Of a stretch of DNA of 64,000 bases, positions 33,731 through 42,960 are shown one piece after another. The stretch spans positions 62,001-126,000 of the forward strand of contig CAJHZI010000073.1 in assembly GCA_905160935.1 (NCBI GenBank), written 5' to 3'. The position numbers were made by a program, and so were the translations under genes. Within the stretch, counting starts at the first letter, position 1. Each line of letters opens with the position of its first letter. The stretch comes from Enchytraeus crypticus. Lineage: Eukaryota; Annelida; Clitellata; Enchytraeida; Enchytraeidae. Under the pieces are notes generated by a model. It was given only the letters and a program-made list of their open reading frames with translations. It was not told the DNA's origin and did no database searches.

Positions 33731-34084
33731 TTCTGCGCTAATACTTGTTACATGTGGGCCTACAGTTTGCATAGGATGTATATACTATATGCAGTAAGGA
33801 TAGTATATAGGCTACAGACTATGTTATAGATTACATAAAATATAGATACTGCATAGCCTTTTGTGAAGGGAATAGCGTGTTGATCTATAGAGCGTGAAAA
33901 GAGACTCTGATTATGAATATACATATAGACCTTGGACCTGCCACGTGGATGGCATTAAAGGGAGAGAAAGTATAAAGTATTCATGTGGACTGTAAGAGTA
34001 TAATTGTAAGCTTGTTTTGTGTATGTTATTAATTGAGGGCCCTTCGGCTCTTTATTTTCTAGTAATGTTTTAATGTACAAATAT
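33731..34084. other. intron sequence with a possible RTE tail
   Basis: At 33925-33975 ACCTTGGACCTGCCA, GGCATTAAAGGGAGAGA resembles a diverged BovB-like RTE 3' end. Otherwise nothing recognised. Confidence 0.4.
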
Positions 34085-35330
34085 TTCAGTATTTAGCATC
34101 ATGTGACCCTTTTTGATACCTTTTTTTCAAGTTATCTGAGGTGGTTACCTGTTACTTTCCTCAGTATAATATATCTGCGTCATCAGGAAATATTAAAAAT
34201 TGCAAACTTTTCTACAGGATGAAAAATCATTAATATAAAGTAAAAATAAAATTGGCCCCAGAATAGAACCTTATGGCACTCCGCAGTGATTAGTTTTTAA
34301 GTTACATTGAGCGCTATTATATAGAACAAACTGTTGTCTATTTGGTAAATTTTTAAAAGCTGATTGGCAGTACCTCTGATACCGTAGCTTTTGCAATAAG
34401 ATCTGTGATCTAATTTATCGAATGCTTTCGATAAATCTATTAAAATACCAATGCTGAACTCATTTTTATCCATTGCAGCCGAGACTTTATCATAAAGACA
34501 TAGATCATAGAGCCATATACGTTGAATAATTTTTTCTGAAACCATATTGAGAGGAAGAAAGAATATTGTGTTTTTCTACAAATGGCATTAACCGTTTAAA
34601 AATTATCTTTTCCACAATTTTAGAAAAACTAGGTAAAATACTTATGGGCCTGTAATTATTATCTTCAATATGACTCCCTGACTTGCATACAGGGCAGATC
34701 TCTGCATTTTTTCAATTTATCTGGAAATATTCCTTCACTTAGACAACAATTAAAAATTATGGATAGAGGTTCTGCAATGTATTCAAAGATCTCTTTTACT
34801 AAGTTAGCGTAAATTTCATCGTAACCAGAACTTTCACTATTTTTAATACTATTAACGGTATCATTTAGCAGTGGTCAGAAAGAGTACACATGAATCTGTA
34901 CTAACAGATTCACTTGGCATATAGCTTAGAAAAGACTAGGTTTAGTGATCTTACCAACATCGACAAAATATTCATTAAAGTTTCCAGCAATCTCTTGCTC
35001 ATCAAAAATACTAAATTACCCTTAATTATAAATTTATTTGAAGGTATTGAGTTCTGTTTCTCTGTATTTATTAATTGAGTGATTATTTTCCAACTTCTTT
35101 TACAATCATTTTTACACTGTTCAATTTTTGTAATATCTTTCTAGGCTTTTACTAAAAGGCTTTTTAACTTATTTCGGTAGGCAATAAAATTAGCTTTTGA
35201 TTCGATAGCTTTAAGAACTTTTGTTTTCTCAAGATTTTTCTAGACCGGTAGTCATCCACTTTTTCCTAGTAACTTAATTTTTCACTCTTACTTATTAATT
35301 TAGGTCATGATTTAGCATGTGCACTATGTT
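34085..35330 (-). mobile_element. non-LTR LINE RT remnant
   Basis: Over several frames on -: WKIITQLINTEKQNSIPSNK near 35080, SSGYDEIYANLVKEIF near 34830, FNCCLSEGIFPDKLKKC near 34740, MDKNEFSIGILIDLSKAFDK (open frame 34545-34297), and GSILGPILFLLYINDF near 34275-34225, then a PDD form of the catalytic FADD near 34180. Stops are common. It is antisense to FNDC3 in the last intron. Confidence 0.75.
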
Positions 35331-35552
35331 CTCGTATTATTATTTGAATAATAAATAATTCTTATAAATTTATATTTAGGCATATATTACAATTGGTTGT
35401 AACCGACAATCAAAGAAGCAAGCGGGCAGTAAATCATTGTAAGCACTATGCCCTATAGTAGTGATATATATTTTCAAAAAGTAACCCAACTGTATAGTTA
35501 AATTTACTAAATATACCGAGTCTGACGTATGCAATGATAGAGTATATCTAAT

Positions 35553-35607
35553 CATCATCTTCCCTTAAATCTAAATTTAACTGGGGCCGGGATACGAATA
35601 GACCTTA
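35553..35607 (-). mobile_element. RTE second lineage 3' tail, copy B5
   Basis: On + it reads ATCATCATCTTCCCTTAAAT, AACTGGGGCCGGGATACGAA-TAGACC, the reverse complement of the family's last 50 bp. Confidence 0.8.
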
Positions 35608-35865
35608 GTTATTAGGTGTAATACGAAATAGAAAGAAAAGCTGGATAGGACATAGTATAAATGGAATGGTTTGCTGAAGGATATAATAGAAGGATGATTA
35701 CAGGGGAAAAGAAAGGCAGATCAAGACATGGGATGTTGGATGATTTGGTAACAAATTCTTATATAGAGCTGAAAAGCTGATGATAGAATTGGTTGGAAGA
35801 GTTATATGCCATGAACCTGCTGTTAGGCAGTGCACTACAAGAAGAAGATTATTTTAATACTGCTA
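35608..35865 (+). mobile_element. RTE (BovB-like) 3' fragment, copy A7
   Basis: It reads VIRNRKKSWIGHS, LLKDIIEG-like residues, MLDDLVTNSYIELKS and the end LEELYAMNLLLGSALQ, where PWTCQ is no longer recognisable. AGGCAGTGCACTACAAGAAG marks the 3' UTR. Confidence 0.78.
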
Positions 35866-35999
35866 TTGAAAAAAGACAAAGGAGAGCAAAATCTGTAAAT
35901 TTGCCTCATTTCAGTGTAATTGAATGTGCACCAATATTTCAAGAAGAGATTACTGATGAAATAAGTATGATATTCATGATCGGGACTCAATAGAACAAA

Positions 36000-36384
36000 T
36001 CAAGTATAAAATTTGGAGCTATATTGAAGAATTGCTGCCTTAATTGTTAAGATATTTTAATAACTAGAGTATATATACTCGAAACTTTTCATCGAATCTT
36101 TATTTTTGGTTTGTTTTTGTTTTATCACATGTCATTTCATTTATGTGCATTTGATAGTTTCATACATTCATGCACGGTGTTTGTTGGTTTGTTTGTGCTT
36201 CATTTAAGTTGGTGAATAAAGAATATATATCTGGTTTTGAGATAGAGATTGGCTGATCAATGTTTTTTGTACGTATACGTTCTAATTTCATTCCCATAAA
36301 AATGGCTCCAGAGTAACGTGTGCTCTGAATAGTCTCTGTGGGAAATCAATTTGTTTCAACAATTATGTTCGGTTAATATATGTG
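36000..36384. other. intron sequence, nothing recognised
   Basis: Plain AT-rich sequence before the decayed exon copies. Confidence 0.45.
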
Positions 36385-36690
36385 CAGGATTATAGCTGTG
36401 CTATGTGTACCGGTTTTTAGCTGGGCTGACCAGCAACGCATCGTAACAGACTTAGATCACGTACAGATTATCATGTCTTTTATACATGTATATAATAAGT
36501 GTATATATAATGTCTATATATGTGTATATATAATGTCTTTTGTACATGTATATATAAGCGTAGACCACCGCTACACTCCAACTGGTCTTAGAACATGCGC
36601 AGATGACTTTTACATGTATAATTATAGACGTCAAGTACACTTCATACTGGTCTTTGATCAGACATAATATCGCGGGTGTTTATGTGTGTG
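36385..36690 (+). repeat. decayed tandem copies of the start of the last FNDC3 exon
   Basis: Three degenerate blocks align with the first ~65 bp of the last exon (36694 onward). Copy A at about 36411-36475 has GACCAGCAACGCA, GACTTAGATCACGTACAGAT. Copy B at about 36552-36616 has GTAGACCACCGCTACACTCC, ACTGGTCTTAGAACATGCGC. Copy C at about 36629-36672 has TACACTTCATACTGGTCTTT-GATCAGAC. The real exon has GTAGACCACCAACACACTCT, ATGGTCTTAGTTCACGTACA. None keeps an open reading frame through the block. AT/TATA filler separates the copies. Confidence 0.7.
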
Positions 36691-36693
36691 CAG

Positions 36694-37161
36694 GTTTATA
36701 GAGGGGTAGACCACCAACACACTCTAAATGGTCTTAGTTCACGTACAGACTACCACGTGCGTGTGGCTGCAGTGAGACAATGCGATGATGGATCTCCTGA
36801 TCTACTCGGATCATTCAGTCAAGCTACACTGTTTACAACGTCTGGAGGTCAGGGTTCTTGCAAGACTTCACCAACGTCTAATTTTGCCGGCTCGAACCTT
36901 TCATCCATTGCTAACGGCTCGACAGGATACACATCACGCCTGACAGAACAACACTTGGCATTTATAGTCCTGCTTGCGTTTGCTTTGATTGCTGTCATTG
37001 TGGCGTTCGTCGCCAAACAAATAATAGATTACACAGGAAGTGGAGGAAGCAGCCCAAGTGGAGGGAATGGAGGAGGGACGGTGAGTTCAGGAGAAATGTC
37101 CTGGAGTACCCCAGAAGATATGATAAATAAAACAAATGATCATGTGAAAGAAGGAGTGTGA
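36694..37161 (+). CDS. FNDC3: FNDC3 last exon: end of FN3 domain, transmembrane anchor, C-terminal tail
   Basis: The acceptor GTGTGCAG ends at 36693; phase 0; stop TGA at 37159-37161. The 155 residues start VYRGVDHQHTLNGLSSRTDY and HVRVAAVRQC, closing the last FN3 repeat. A Ser/Thr/Gly linker follows. The single hydrophobic segment HLAFIVLLAFALIAVIVAFV (about 36955-37014) is then followed by AKQII and a 45-residue Gly/Ser-rich, then acidic tail. One C-terminal membrane segment after tandem FN3 repeats is the FNDC3 architecture (tail-anchored, repeats facing the cytosol). The tail is longer than I expect for vertebrate members, which end soon after the anchor; that comparison is from memory. 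The five exons sum to 1254 bp with no stop. No AATAAA is seen within about 130 bp after the stop. Confidence 0.92.
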   Translation, partial: VYRGVDHQHTLNGLSSRTDYHVRVAAVRQCDDGSPDLLGSFSQATLFTTSGGQGSCKTSPTSNFAGSNLSSIANGSTGYTSRLTEQHLAFIVLLAFALIAVIVAFVAKQIIDYTGSGGSSPSGGNGGGTVSSGEMSWSTPEDMINKTNDHVKEGV

Positions 37162-37299
37162 CATGTTGTCGCCTGTAATTACTATTATATTCTATACCAA
37201 ATTAACATTATAATATTGTGTTTGCGTAGTATGTGTAATTCTGCATGATTTCTATCATTCGCTATATTGTGCATTCAAATATCTCGTCATATGTTTTAC

Positions 37300-37311
37300 A
37301 TATACATATAC

Positions 37312-37375
<64 letters not shown>

Positions 37376-37466
37376 AATGATATATAAATATATATACATG
37401 TATATATATAATAATTATATATATAATATATATGATATATATATATATATATATACATGTAATTAT

Positions 37467-37520
<54 letters not shown>
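37300..37520. repeat. (TA)n/(GT)n microsatellite
   Basis: Long TA runs with ATAATA breaks, ending in GTGTGTGTGT next to the mariner 5' end. Confidence 0.95.
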
Positions 37521-37522
<2 letters not shown>

Positions 37523-37523
37523 A

Positions 37524-38520
37524 CAGGGTGAGTTAAAAAATTGATTACACGTGCAAAAAGTTTGAATATTACAATTTGTATATTACAATAGGCTGAGGGC
37601 TATTGTTAATATTTTTCCAATAAAACTATTACCTATTACTGAAGGACTAATTTCGGATGGGATGGCCAATTTACATCCATTTTGGTTCATAGATTGGCCT
37701 GTTATGCAAGTTTCGGCAGAGCAAATCCCCATTTTTTAATGTACTGTAAATATAAATTATATTTAATTTTACTTTTATTTTGGCCCTGAAAAGGGTCGTT
37801 GTAGTGGTTCTGAAAGAACCTGTTGTATCCGCTAGCATTACTGCCTATTCGATATGCTTTCCTCTCGCTGCTACTCAGGACTGCAGTCGCTTTCGGAACG
37901 CTAGAACAGCCTTGTTGATTCCAGCTCGGCGCTCTCTCTCCCAGATCAATTATAGCACTTCCTGCAGTTCTGTCTTGTTTTTAGGCTTCGGCTGGTTTTC
38001 TGATAGAGATGTAACATGGTTCCCCAGACATAGTAATCCAGAGGATTTAGATCGGGAGAGTTTGGAGGCCATTCATTCTTCTTAATGAAATCCGGGTTTC
38101 TCTGGCTGATCCATTCCTGTGCATGACGAGATGCATGAGCCGGAGCACCATTCTGCTGAAATATGAAACCATTTGGTAGAAGAGCATAGTAATAATCAAA
38201 CAGCTCCGGAAGCACAGTGTTGACGTAACACTGAGAGAACTCTCAGTATTACTCTAGTAAAACTCTCACCTTGACCTTCTCGTCAATGAAGTGCAATCTG
38301 CCCTTACCGTTGTAGCAAACGCCATTTTTAGGTGAAAATGGGGGATTGCTCTGCTGAAACTTGCATAACTGGCCAATCTATGTACCAAAGTGGATGAAAA
38401 TTGACCATCCCATCAGAAATTAGTCCTTTAGTAATTGGTAAAAGTTTTACTGGAAATTATTTACAGTAGCCTGAGATATTCAAACTTTTGCACGTTTAAT
38501 CTTTTCTTTTACTCACCCTG
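37524..38520 (-). mobile_element. mariner-type DNA transposon (DD37D-like), both ends present
   Basis: The terminal inverted repeats are CAGGGTGAGTTAAAAAATTG at 37524 and, from the other end, CAGGGTGAGTAAAAGAAAAG. Both are followed by CGTGCAAAA-GTTTGAATA blocks. Each end is flanked by TA (37522-37523 and 38521-38522), the mariner target duplication. At 997 bp it is shorter than the usual ~1.3 kb because the N-terminal half of the transposase is missing. Confidence 0.9.
37790..38335 (-). pseudogene. mariner transposase, C-terminal half, broken
   Basis: The - strand reads GKGRLHFIDEKVKV (about 38320-38270), a roughly 45-bp insertion with a small palindrome, then LPELFDYYYALLPNGFIFQQ-NGAPAHASRHAQEW and NEWPPNSPDLNPLDYYVWGT (open frame 38215-37946). 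After a frameshift there is INKAVLAFRKRL. Counting from the Asn of QQNGAPAH to the Asp of NPLDYY gives 37 intervening residues, so the family is DD37D-like. The second catalytic Asp has become Asn (QQNG for the expected QQDG), which alone would abolish activity. Confidence 0.88.
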
Positions 38521-38639
38521 TATAGATATCATATAGTGAATAATATATACAATATATATATATATATATTATTCAGTATATGATATCTCTCAGTGTATTG
38601 ACTTTTCGTAGGTCTATTGCATAGGCTTATAACTATTCC

Positions 38640-38965
38640 TAACGTTTCTATGTTCTCCTTTCTTCTTCTTATCATCATACTAATAAGTTATCAAAGATCT
38701 TCTCGATTCTAATTTTTCTTGTTTCCGAGTATCCTCCTTTCAAAACGTCCATATTTCACAGCCGTACAGGAGCCTGGTCAACACTCAACACAAACATTTT
38801 TACTATATCACCGTGGATTTTTTCGAACCTTTTGTTAGTAGATATCTTCTCTTATTGAAGACATCTTTGGTTCGCACAAATGTACAATGTTTATCTATTT
38901 CTCAGCTCACATCTTCGTTATGGTGTATCCAAAAATATATGAAGCTCTTTAGAAGTTCTTACATC
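38640..38965 (-). mobile_element. RTE (BovB-like) fragment, copy A8
   Basis: Frames on - read FVRTKDVFNKRRYLLTKGSK, LTRLLYGCEIW, the thumb/C-terminal part of the family. Diverged and head-to-head with the next copy. Confidence 0.65.
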
Positions 38966-39004
38966 GTGCCGTCTACTAACTACCGTTTAGCGTCTGGACT
39001 GGAG

Positions 39005-39385
39005 AGATAGGCCCAAGAGGATAAATTATGAATCTTTACATGAATCGAAGGGCAGTTATCAATATTCAGCAGGAATTATCAATAATAGTATTGGAATGAG
39101 GAGTAAAACATGTTAGCAAGACAAGTAAGTTGCATGTTACCCCTTCTATTTAACATTTACGCAGATTGACGAAGGAATAAAAATTGGAGGCGAAATAATG
39201 TAAGATTTGTCGATGATCAGGGTATGATTGCTAGTATTGAAACGAGTTTTAAACTGTGGACGGTGTGAGCATTACTGCACTAAAGTAAGCAATATAATAT
39301 AAGATATGAAGTAGACAATGAAAATTAATATCAAGAAGAGTAAAGTTATGCGAGTGTCTAGGAAAGGAGCAGGAATCAATATACG
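39005..39385 (+). mobile_element. RTE (BovB-like) RT fragment, copy A9
   Basis: It reads NRRAVINIQQELS, GCMLPLLFNIYAD, EGIKIGGEIM, RFVDDQGMIAS (catalytic block as VDD) and MKINIKKSKVMRVSRKGAGI. Many indels. It ends where a foldback half copy begins. Confidence 0.78.
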
Positions 39386-39655
39386 TAGATTCACGCTTGT
39401 TACAGTTGTTGCATGGACTCTGCTTGTAGCATCTTGGTAGTCGATATTGGAAATTTCTTATTTGACCCTACCCATGTTCAAAATCTGTAACTTGCCTGTT
39501 ATTAAAGATATTCAACGGAGATTTCCCTATATTTGGCAGAATTAATTGCCGGTCCAGTCCTGTAAATTTCAAGCGCATCGGTCAGCATGTTACGCCTTTA
39601 TTGTAATAATAACTATGGGTATCGGTTATTTAAGACGCAGTGTAGAGGTCTTAAC
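39386..39655. mobile_element. half copy of the foldback element
   Basis: It matches the right arm of the 32220-33053 element: GGAAATTTCTTATTTGACCC, TTAAAGATATTCAA, GAATTAATTGCCGGTC, CTGTAAATTTCAAG, TTATTGTAATAATAAC and the end CGCAGTGTAGA. It is about 65-75% similar by eye. It follows another BovB-like RTE fragment. Confidence 0.72.
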
Positions 39656-39764
39656 CCGCAGAGTCTATTCCATATGAACTTTTGCAGAATTATAATACTA
39701 ATTTTTCTTCCTACTAACGGTCTTGTGTAATTATTAGTTTTTGATGTTATTTGTGTGTAGAACT

Positions 39765-40010
39765 ATCCTGTCGAAGAAGGCGACTAAAGCACTAAGGTCC
39801 ACACCAATGTCAGAAAGGGTATTCGGTTGATGGGCTCCAGAAATTGCTACAAAAATGTAAACAAATGGAAAAGTCTCCAATAGGGGATTGACTGATGGAT
39901 GATATGATGTAGGACAGGATCTGATGTAGGACAGAGAGGATCTGAGACAGTCTATTTGTATTCCGACCCTAGTTAAACTGGGATTCAAGGGATATTGATG
40001 ACGTTTTTTG
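39765..40010 (+). mobile_element. RTE second lineage 3' end, copy B6
   Basis: GTCCACACCAATGTCAGA, ATTCGGTTGATGGGCTCCAG, AATTGCTACAAAAA, then ATTGACTGATGGATGATATG and CCGACCCTAGTTAAACTGGG-ATTCAAGGGATATTGATGAC. It contains a short internal duplication (GATGTAGGACAG repeated). Confidence 0.75.
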
Positions 40011-40044
40011 TGTAAAATTTAGTACTTGAGCCATTGGCTCGTGA

Positions 40045-40600
40045 TTTTCAGCTAGTGACGGTATCAGTTAGGTATCTGACTACGATCACTAATTGTTCAG
40101 TTTCTAGCCTGACATTTGCTAATCATCGATATCATTTACGTTTCTGACTGCGAATCAATAGATGTACAGTTGCTCGCCTGCCATTGGCTAATCCTGGCTT
40201 GCCAATGGCTAATCCTGGCTGGAGCCAGTGGCGAAGTCGGTAAGACACTCGACCACGGATCAGTATGTGCGGGGTTCAAATCCTGGGCTCGCCCGTCACA
40301 GACATCTCTTTCGAGTGAGGGAACTGACCTTTAAACCTTAGAACTGACCGTTAACCTTAGCTTTAGCTTTAATCATCCAGTGGCGGTATCAGTTTGGTTT
40401 CTGATTGCTGATCACTAGATGTTCAGTTGCTAGCCTGACATTTGATAATCATCCAGTGGCGGTATCAATTACGCCACTAGATGATGAGCCAATGGCAGGC
40501 GAGCAACTGAACTTCTATTGATTCACAGTCAGAAACTTAAGTTGTAAGGTTTCTGACTGCAAATCGTAGCTGATAGTTGCTCGTCTGCCACTGATATACT
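40045..40600. repeat. ~80-bp satellite-like array with direct and inverted units
   Basis: Direct units at about 40051-40127, 40128-40205, 40372-40455 and a partial unit at 40548-40600 share TCAGTT-TCTGACTGC-ATCA, AGATGTTCAGTTGCTAGCCT and GCTAATCATCC. The block at 40478-40540 is the same unit in reverse (GATGAGCCAATGGCAGGCGA, GCAACTGAACTTCTATTGAT). A SINE interrupts the array at 40215-40370. Confidence 0.8.
40215..40370 (+). mobile_element. tRNA-derived SINE with L2-like tail, best copy S4
   Basis: A-box TGGCGAAGTCGG at 40229-40240, B-box GGTTCAAATCC at 40273-40283, then CTGGGCTCGCCCGTCA and a tail GACATCTCTTTCGAGTGAGG-GAACTGACC repeated once (GAACTGACCTTTAAACCTTA, GAACTGACCGTTAACCTTAG), ending AGCTTTAGCTTT. 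A-to-B spacing is tRNA-like. The palindromic head (TGGCT-GG-AGCCA) precedes it. Confidence 0.85.
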
Positions 40601-41197
40601 GATCTGACAACTGTGCTGTAGCCTTTATGTAATATTGTGTGATGTAGTATTACTGTGGTTGAATTGATGTGAATGCGTATGGTTTTATTATGTTGTATAA
40701 ATTGCTTGTGACTATATAAACGTGTAAAGTATAACATTAATGGAATGCGATAATTTTGTGTAGCTATAGTCGTTGTATTCTGTATTAATGTTGTAATGGT
40801 GTCTTACGTAAGGTATTTTGCTCTGTTGAGCCTCAAACTGTTATGAATTACATATTGCTGGCATGGGTAGCTAATGTCCATTTTTTGGATGGTGTCTTTG
40901 TGATGTGTGATGTTTTTAAGTTATTTGTTACTGCCATGGTTAGTTAAATATGGTTAATATTTTGCGCTATGTTGGTTGCTGTTCAGTTATATATCTTATG
41001 CAGGGTGGCCACAGACCTGGAAAACTCAGGGAATTTTTTTTTGTCTGGAAAACCTGGAAACTCGGGGAATTTGACTGCAACTCAAGAAAAATTTTGATAC
41101 GCTAAAAAATTATTGCGACAAATTTGTCACATCAAAAAATTTAGCACATCGAAGGACCATAGGTTGCATTTGCTCCTTAGCCATTGTTGTTGAAGAG

Positions 41198-41231
41198 AAT
41201 AATCCAAGTATCCATGGATACTTGGATTATT
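41198..41231. repeat. perfect 34-bp palindrome inside the hAT element
   Basis: AATAATCCAAGTATCC is followed directly by its exact reverse complement with no spacer; the centre is CCATGG. It lies just before the point where transposase sequence becomes recognisable. Confidence 0.97.
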
Positions 41232-41250
41232 ACTGGGATACAGTGTTCAT

Positions 41251-42670
41251 TTGAATTTCTTGGTGTTTCTGCAAATCAGCCTTCATCCATACGCTGCTGA
41301 TCCGCAAATTCTGGACCTTGGCTCATGTGGTTTTCATGTCATCCACGGTGCCTTCCAGACAGGGCACAAAGCAGCGGGATGGACCATAAATGAAGTGAAA
41401 CGTGGTTTCTATGGACTCCTTAAAGATAGTCCTGCGCATCGTGCAATATTACTCGGGCACACACTGGAACCTTAGTTTTCCCAAAGAAATTTTGTCAAGT
41501 CAGGTGGCTGGCTAATACTGAAGTGGCCAACAGAGCCATTGAAGTTCTGCCTCATATCAAAAAGTACTTAGAAGCTGTGAAGAAGCTCCTTAACAACGTG
41601 ACTTGCAGGAACGTCTACGTAGCATGCGCAGATCCACTGCTGGCTTCAAAGCTTGCATTTTTTACTTTGTGTCAATATTTGAACCTTTCCTGTGGAAGTA
41701 CCTGACTGCTGTACCAATTGCAGTATTCTTTTATGATGATGCAATATATCTTTTGCGCTCCATTCTGTTGCGCATTGTAAAGAAGCCACTAATGCAGGAA
41801 GCCCAAGCCAGTGCTTTTAAGCTTCTCAAAATTAATGTAAACAGCGCAGAAGCACTCCTGACATACAAAGATATTGACATTGGAGTAGGTGCTCAGAAAG
41901 CGCTGAACTTGACCAAGTGCTCGGATCGTGATAAGATGGAATTTAGGATGAACTGCGTGTCATTCCTCAAAGCGACAGCCTTAAGGATCATAGAACGGAG
42001 TCCCGTCAGATATAAAATTGTACGCGCTATTTCACATGCTCGAACAACCTCAGAAGCAAGAATGAAGGAACTAACTCAGTTTTTGTATGATCATAATCGT
42101 ATTTCAGCAATAGCGGCTGACCGATGCTAGCTTCAGTTAAGCATATTGTACGCACGTGTGGACAGTGATTTGAAAGACGCTTTCAGCAGCTACAACACAA
42201 CTAACGAACGACTCGACTCCTTTTATGCGAACATTCTTTCTCGTGATGCAGAATTCGCAGACCTCTGGTACGTAGTGAAGTTAGTAATGCCTTTATCCCA
42301 TGGCGATGCATCAGTGGAAAGTGGCTTTTCTGTCAATAGTGATATTCTAGTTGAAAATATGCAGGAAGAGTCACTGATTGCTCAAAGGCAAGTCTATGAT
42401 GCAGACAATGCAGCTGGCGGAGTCCTATAGGTTGTGATTGACAAACAAATGATTCAGTTTCAGAGAGGCGCAAGATCACGCTACCAGTCAGTCATGGAGG
42501 CGCAGAAAAGAAATAAAGCCGACGAAGTAAAGACTCGCCAGTCGAAAGAGAGTAGCGGAAATGGTGAAACTCTGCTGGAGAAGAAAAGAATAGTACAATG
42601 GTCTGCTGCAGAAGAAGCCCAGGAAATCGACAATGTGATCACACAGTTGAAAAAAGACAATCATCTGTAG
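41251..42670 (+). pseudogene. hAT transposase, C-terminal two thirds, broken
   Basis: Open pieces at 41251-41475, 41523-41705, 41603-42130, 42146-42430 and 42434-42670 belong to one protein: DPQILDLGSCGFHVIHGAFQ (a catalytic-core-like region), VANRAIEVLPHIKKYLEAVK, KYLTAVPIAVFFYDDAIYLL, FRMNCVSFLKATALRIIERS, then the dimerisation region VVKLVMPLSHGDASVESGFS, VNSDILVENMQEESLIAQRQ and VYDADNAAGGVL. Frameshifts occur near 41480-41600 and 41650, and stops at 42128-42130 and 42428-42430. A lysine-rich tail follows. The order and the LSHGDASVESGFS block identify hAT; the zinc finger is absent. Confidence 0.85.
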
Positions 42671-42960
42671 CGTATTGTTTTTAGGGGAGGTCTGTTAATT
42701 GTTTACTTTTATTAATAAAAATGGAAGATTAAGATATTGTCTTCCTATATAATCAGAACAGAAATAAAGAGTATTGACTGCCGCATTATAATTTCTACGC
42801 GGTATCCATTGACATTGAATTTAATGTTATTTGGTGCAAGTGTGTGCTGAGAAATGTCTGTTTCGCGAATAAATTGTTTGGAATTTTTAAAAAAAGACTC
42901 TGGAAAACCTGGAAAACTCAGGTATTCTTATTTGAGAAAATCTGTGGCCACCCTGTTATG

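Larger units (their letters stand above)
41001..42955 (+). mobile_element. hAT-superfamily DNA transposon (hAT5-like), both ends present
   Basis: Terminal inverted repeats of CAGGGTGGCCACAGA are at 41001 and, inverted, at 42955. AACCTGGAAAACTCAGG blocks follow at both ends. The flanks carry a 5-bp duplication TTATG (40996-41000 and 42956-42960). Five-base duplications are known for the hAT5 group, whereas most hAT elements make 8 bp. The internal transposase is broken and lacks its N-terminal half. At 1955 bp it is an internally deleted derivative. Confidence 0.9.

Noticed and set aside
35793-35993. 66-codon + frame as a possible FNDC3 exon
   Set aside because: Its first part is the end of an RTE copy and there are no FN3 residues or splice borders in phase.
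37255-37510. Long Tyr/Ile/Val-rich open frames over 37.3-37.5, 45.3-45.6, 49.3-49.7 and 63.6-63.9 kb
   Set aside because: They are translations of (TA)n microsatellites.
40215-40370. Functional tRNA gene
   Set aside because: A- and B-box words are present, but arms do not pair properly, an L2-like tail follows and the unit is repeated in the window: SINE.
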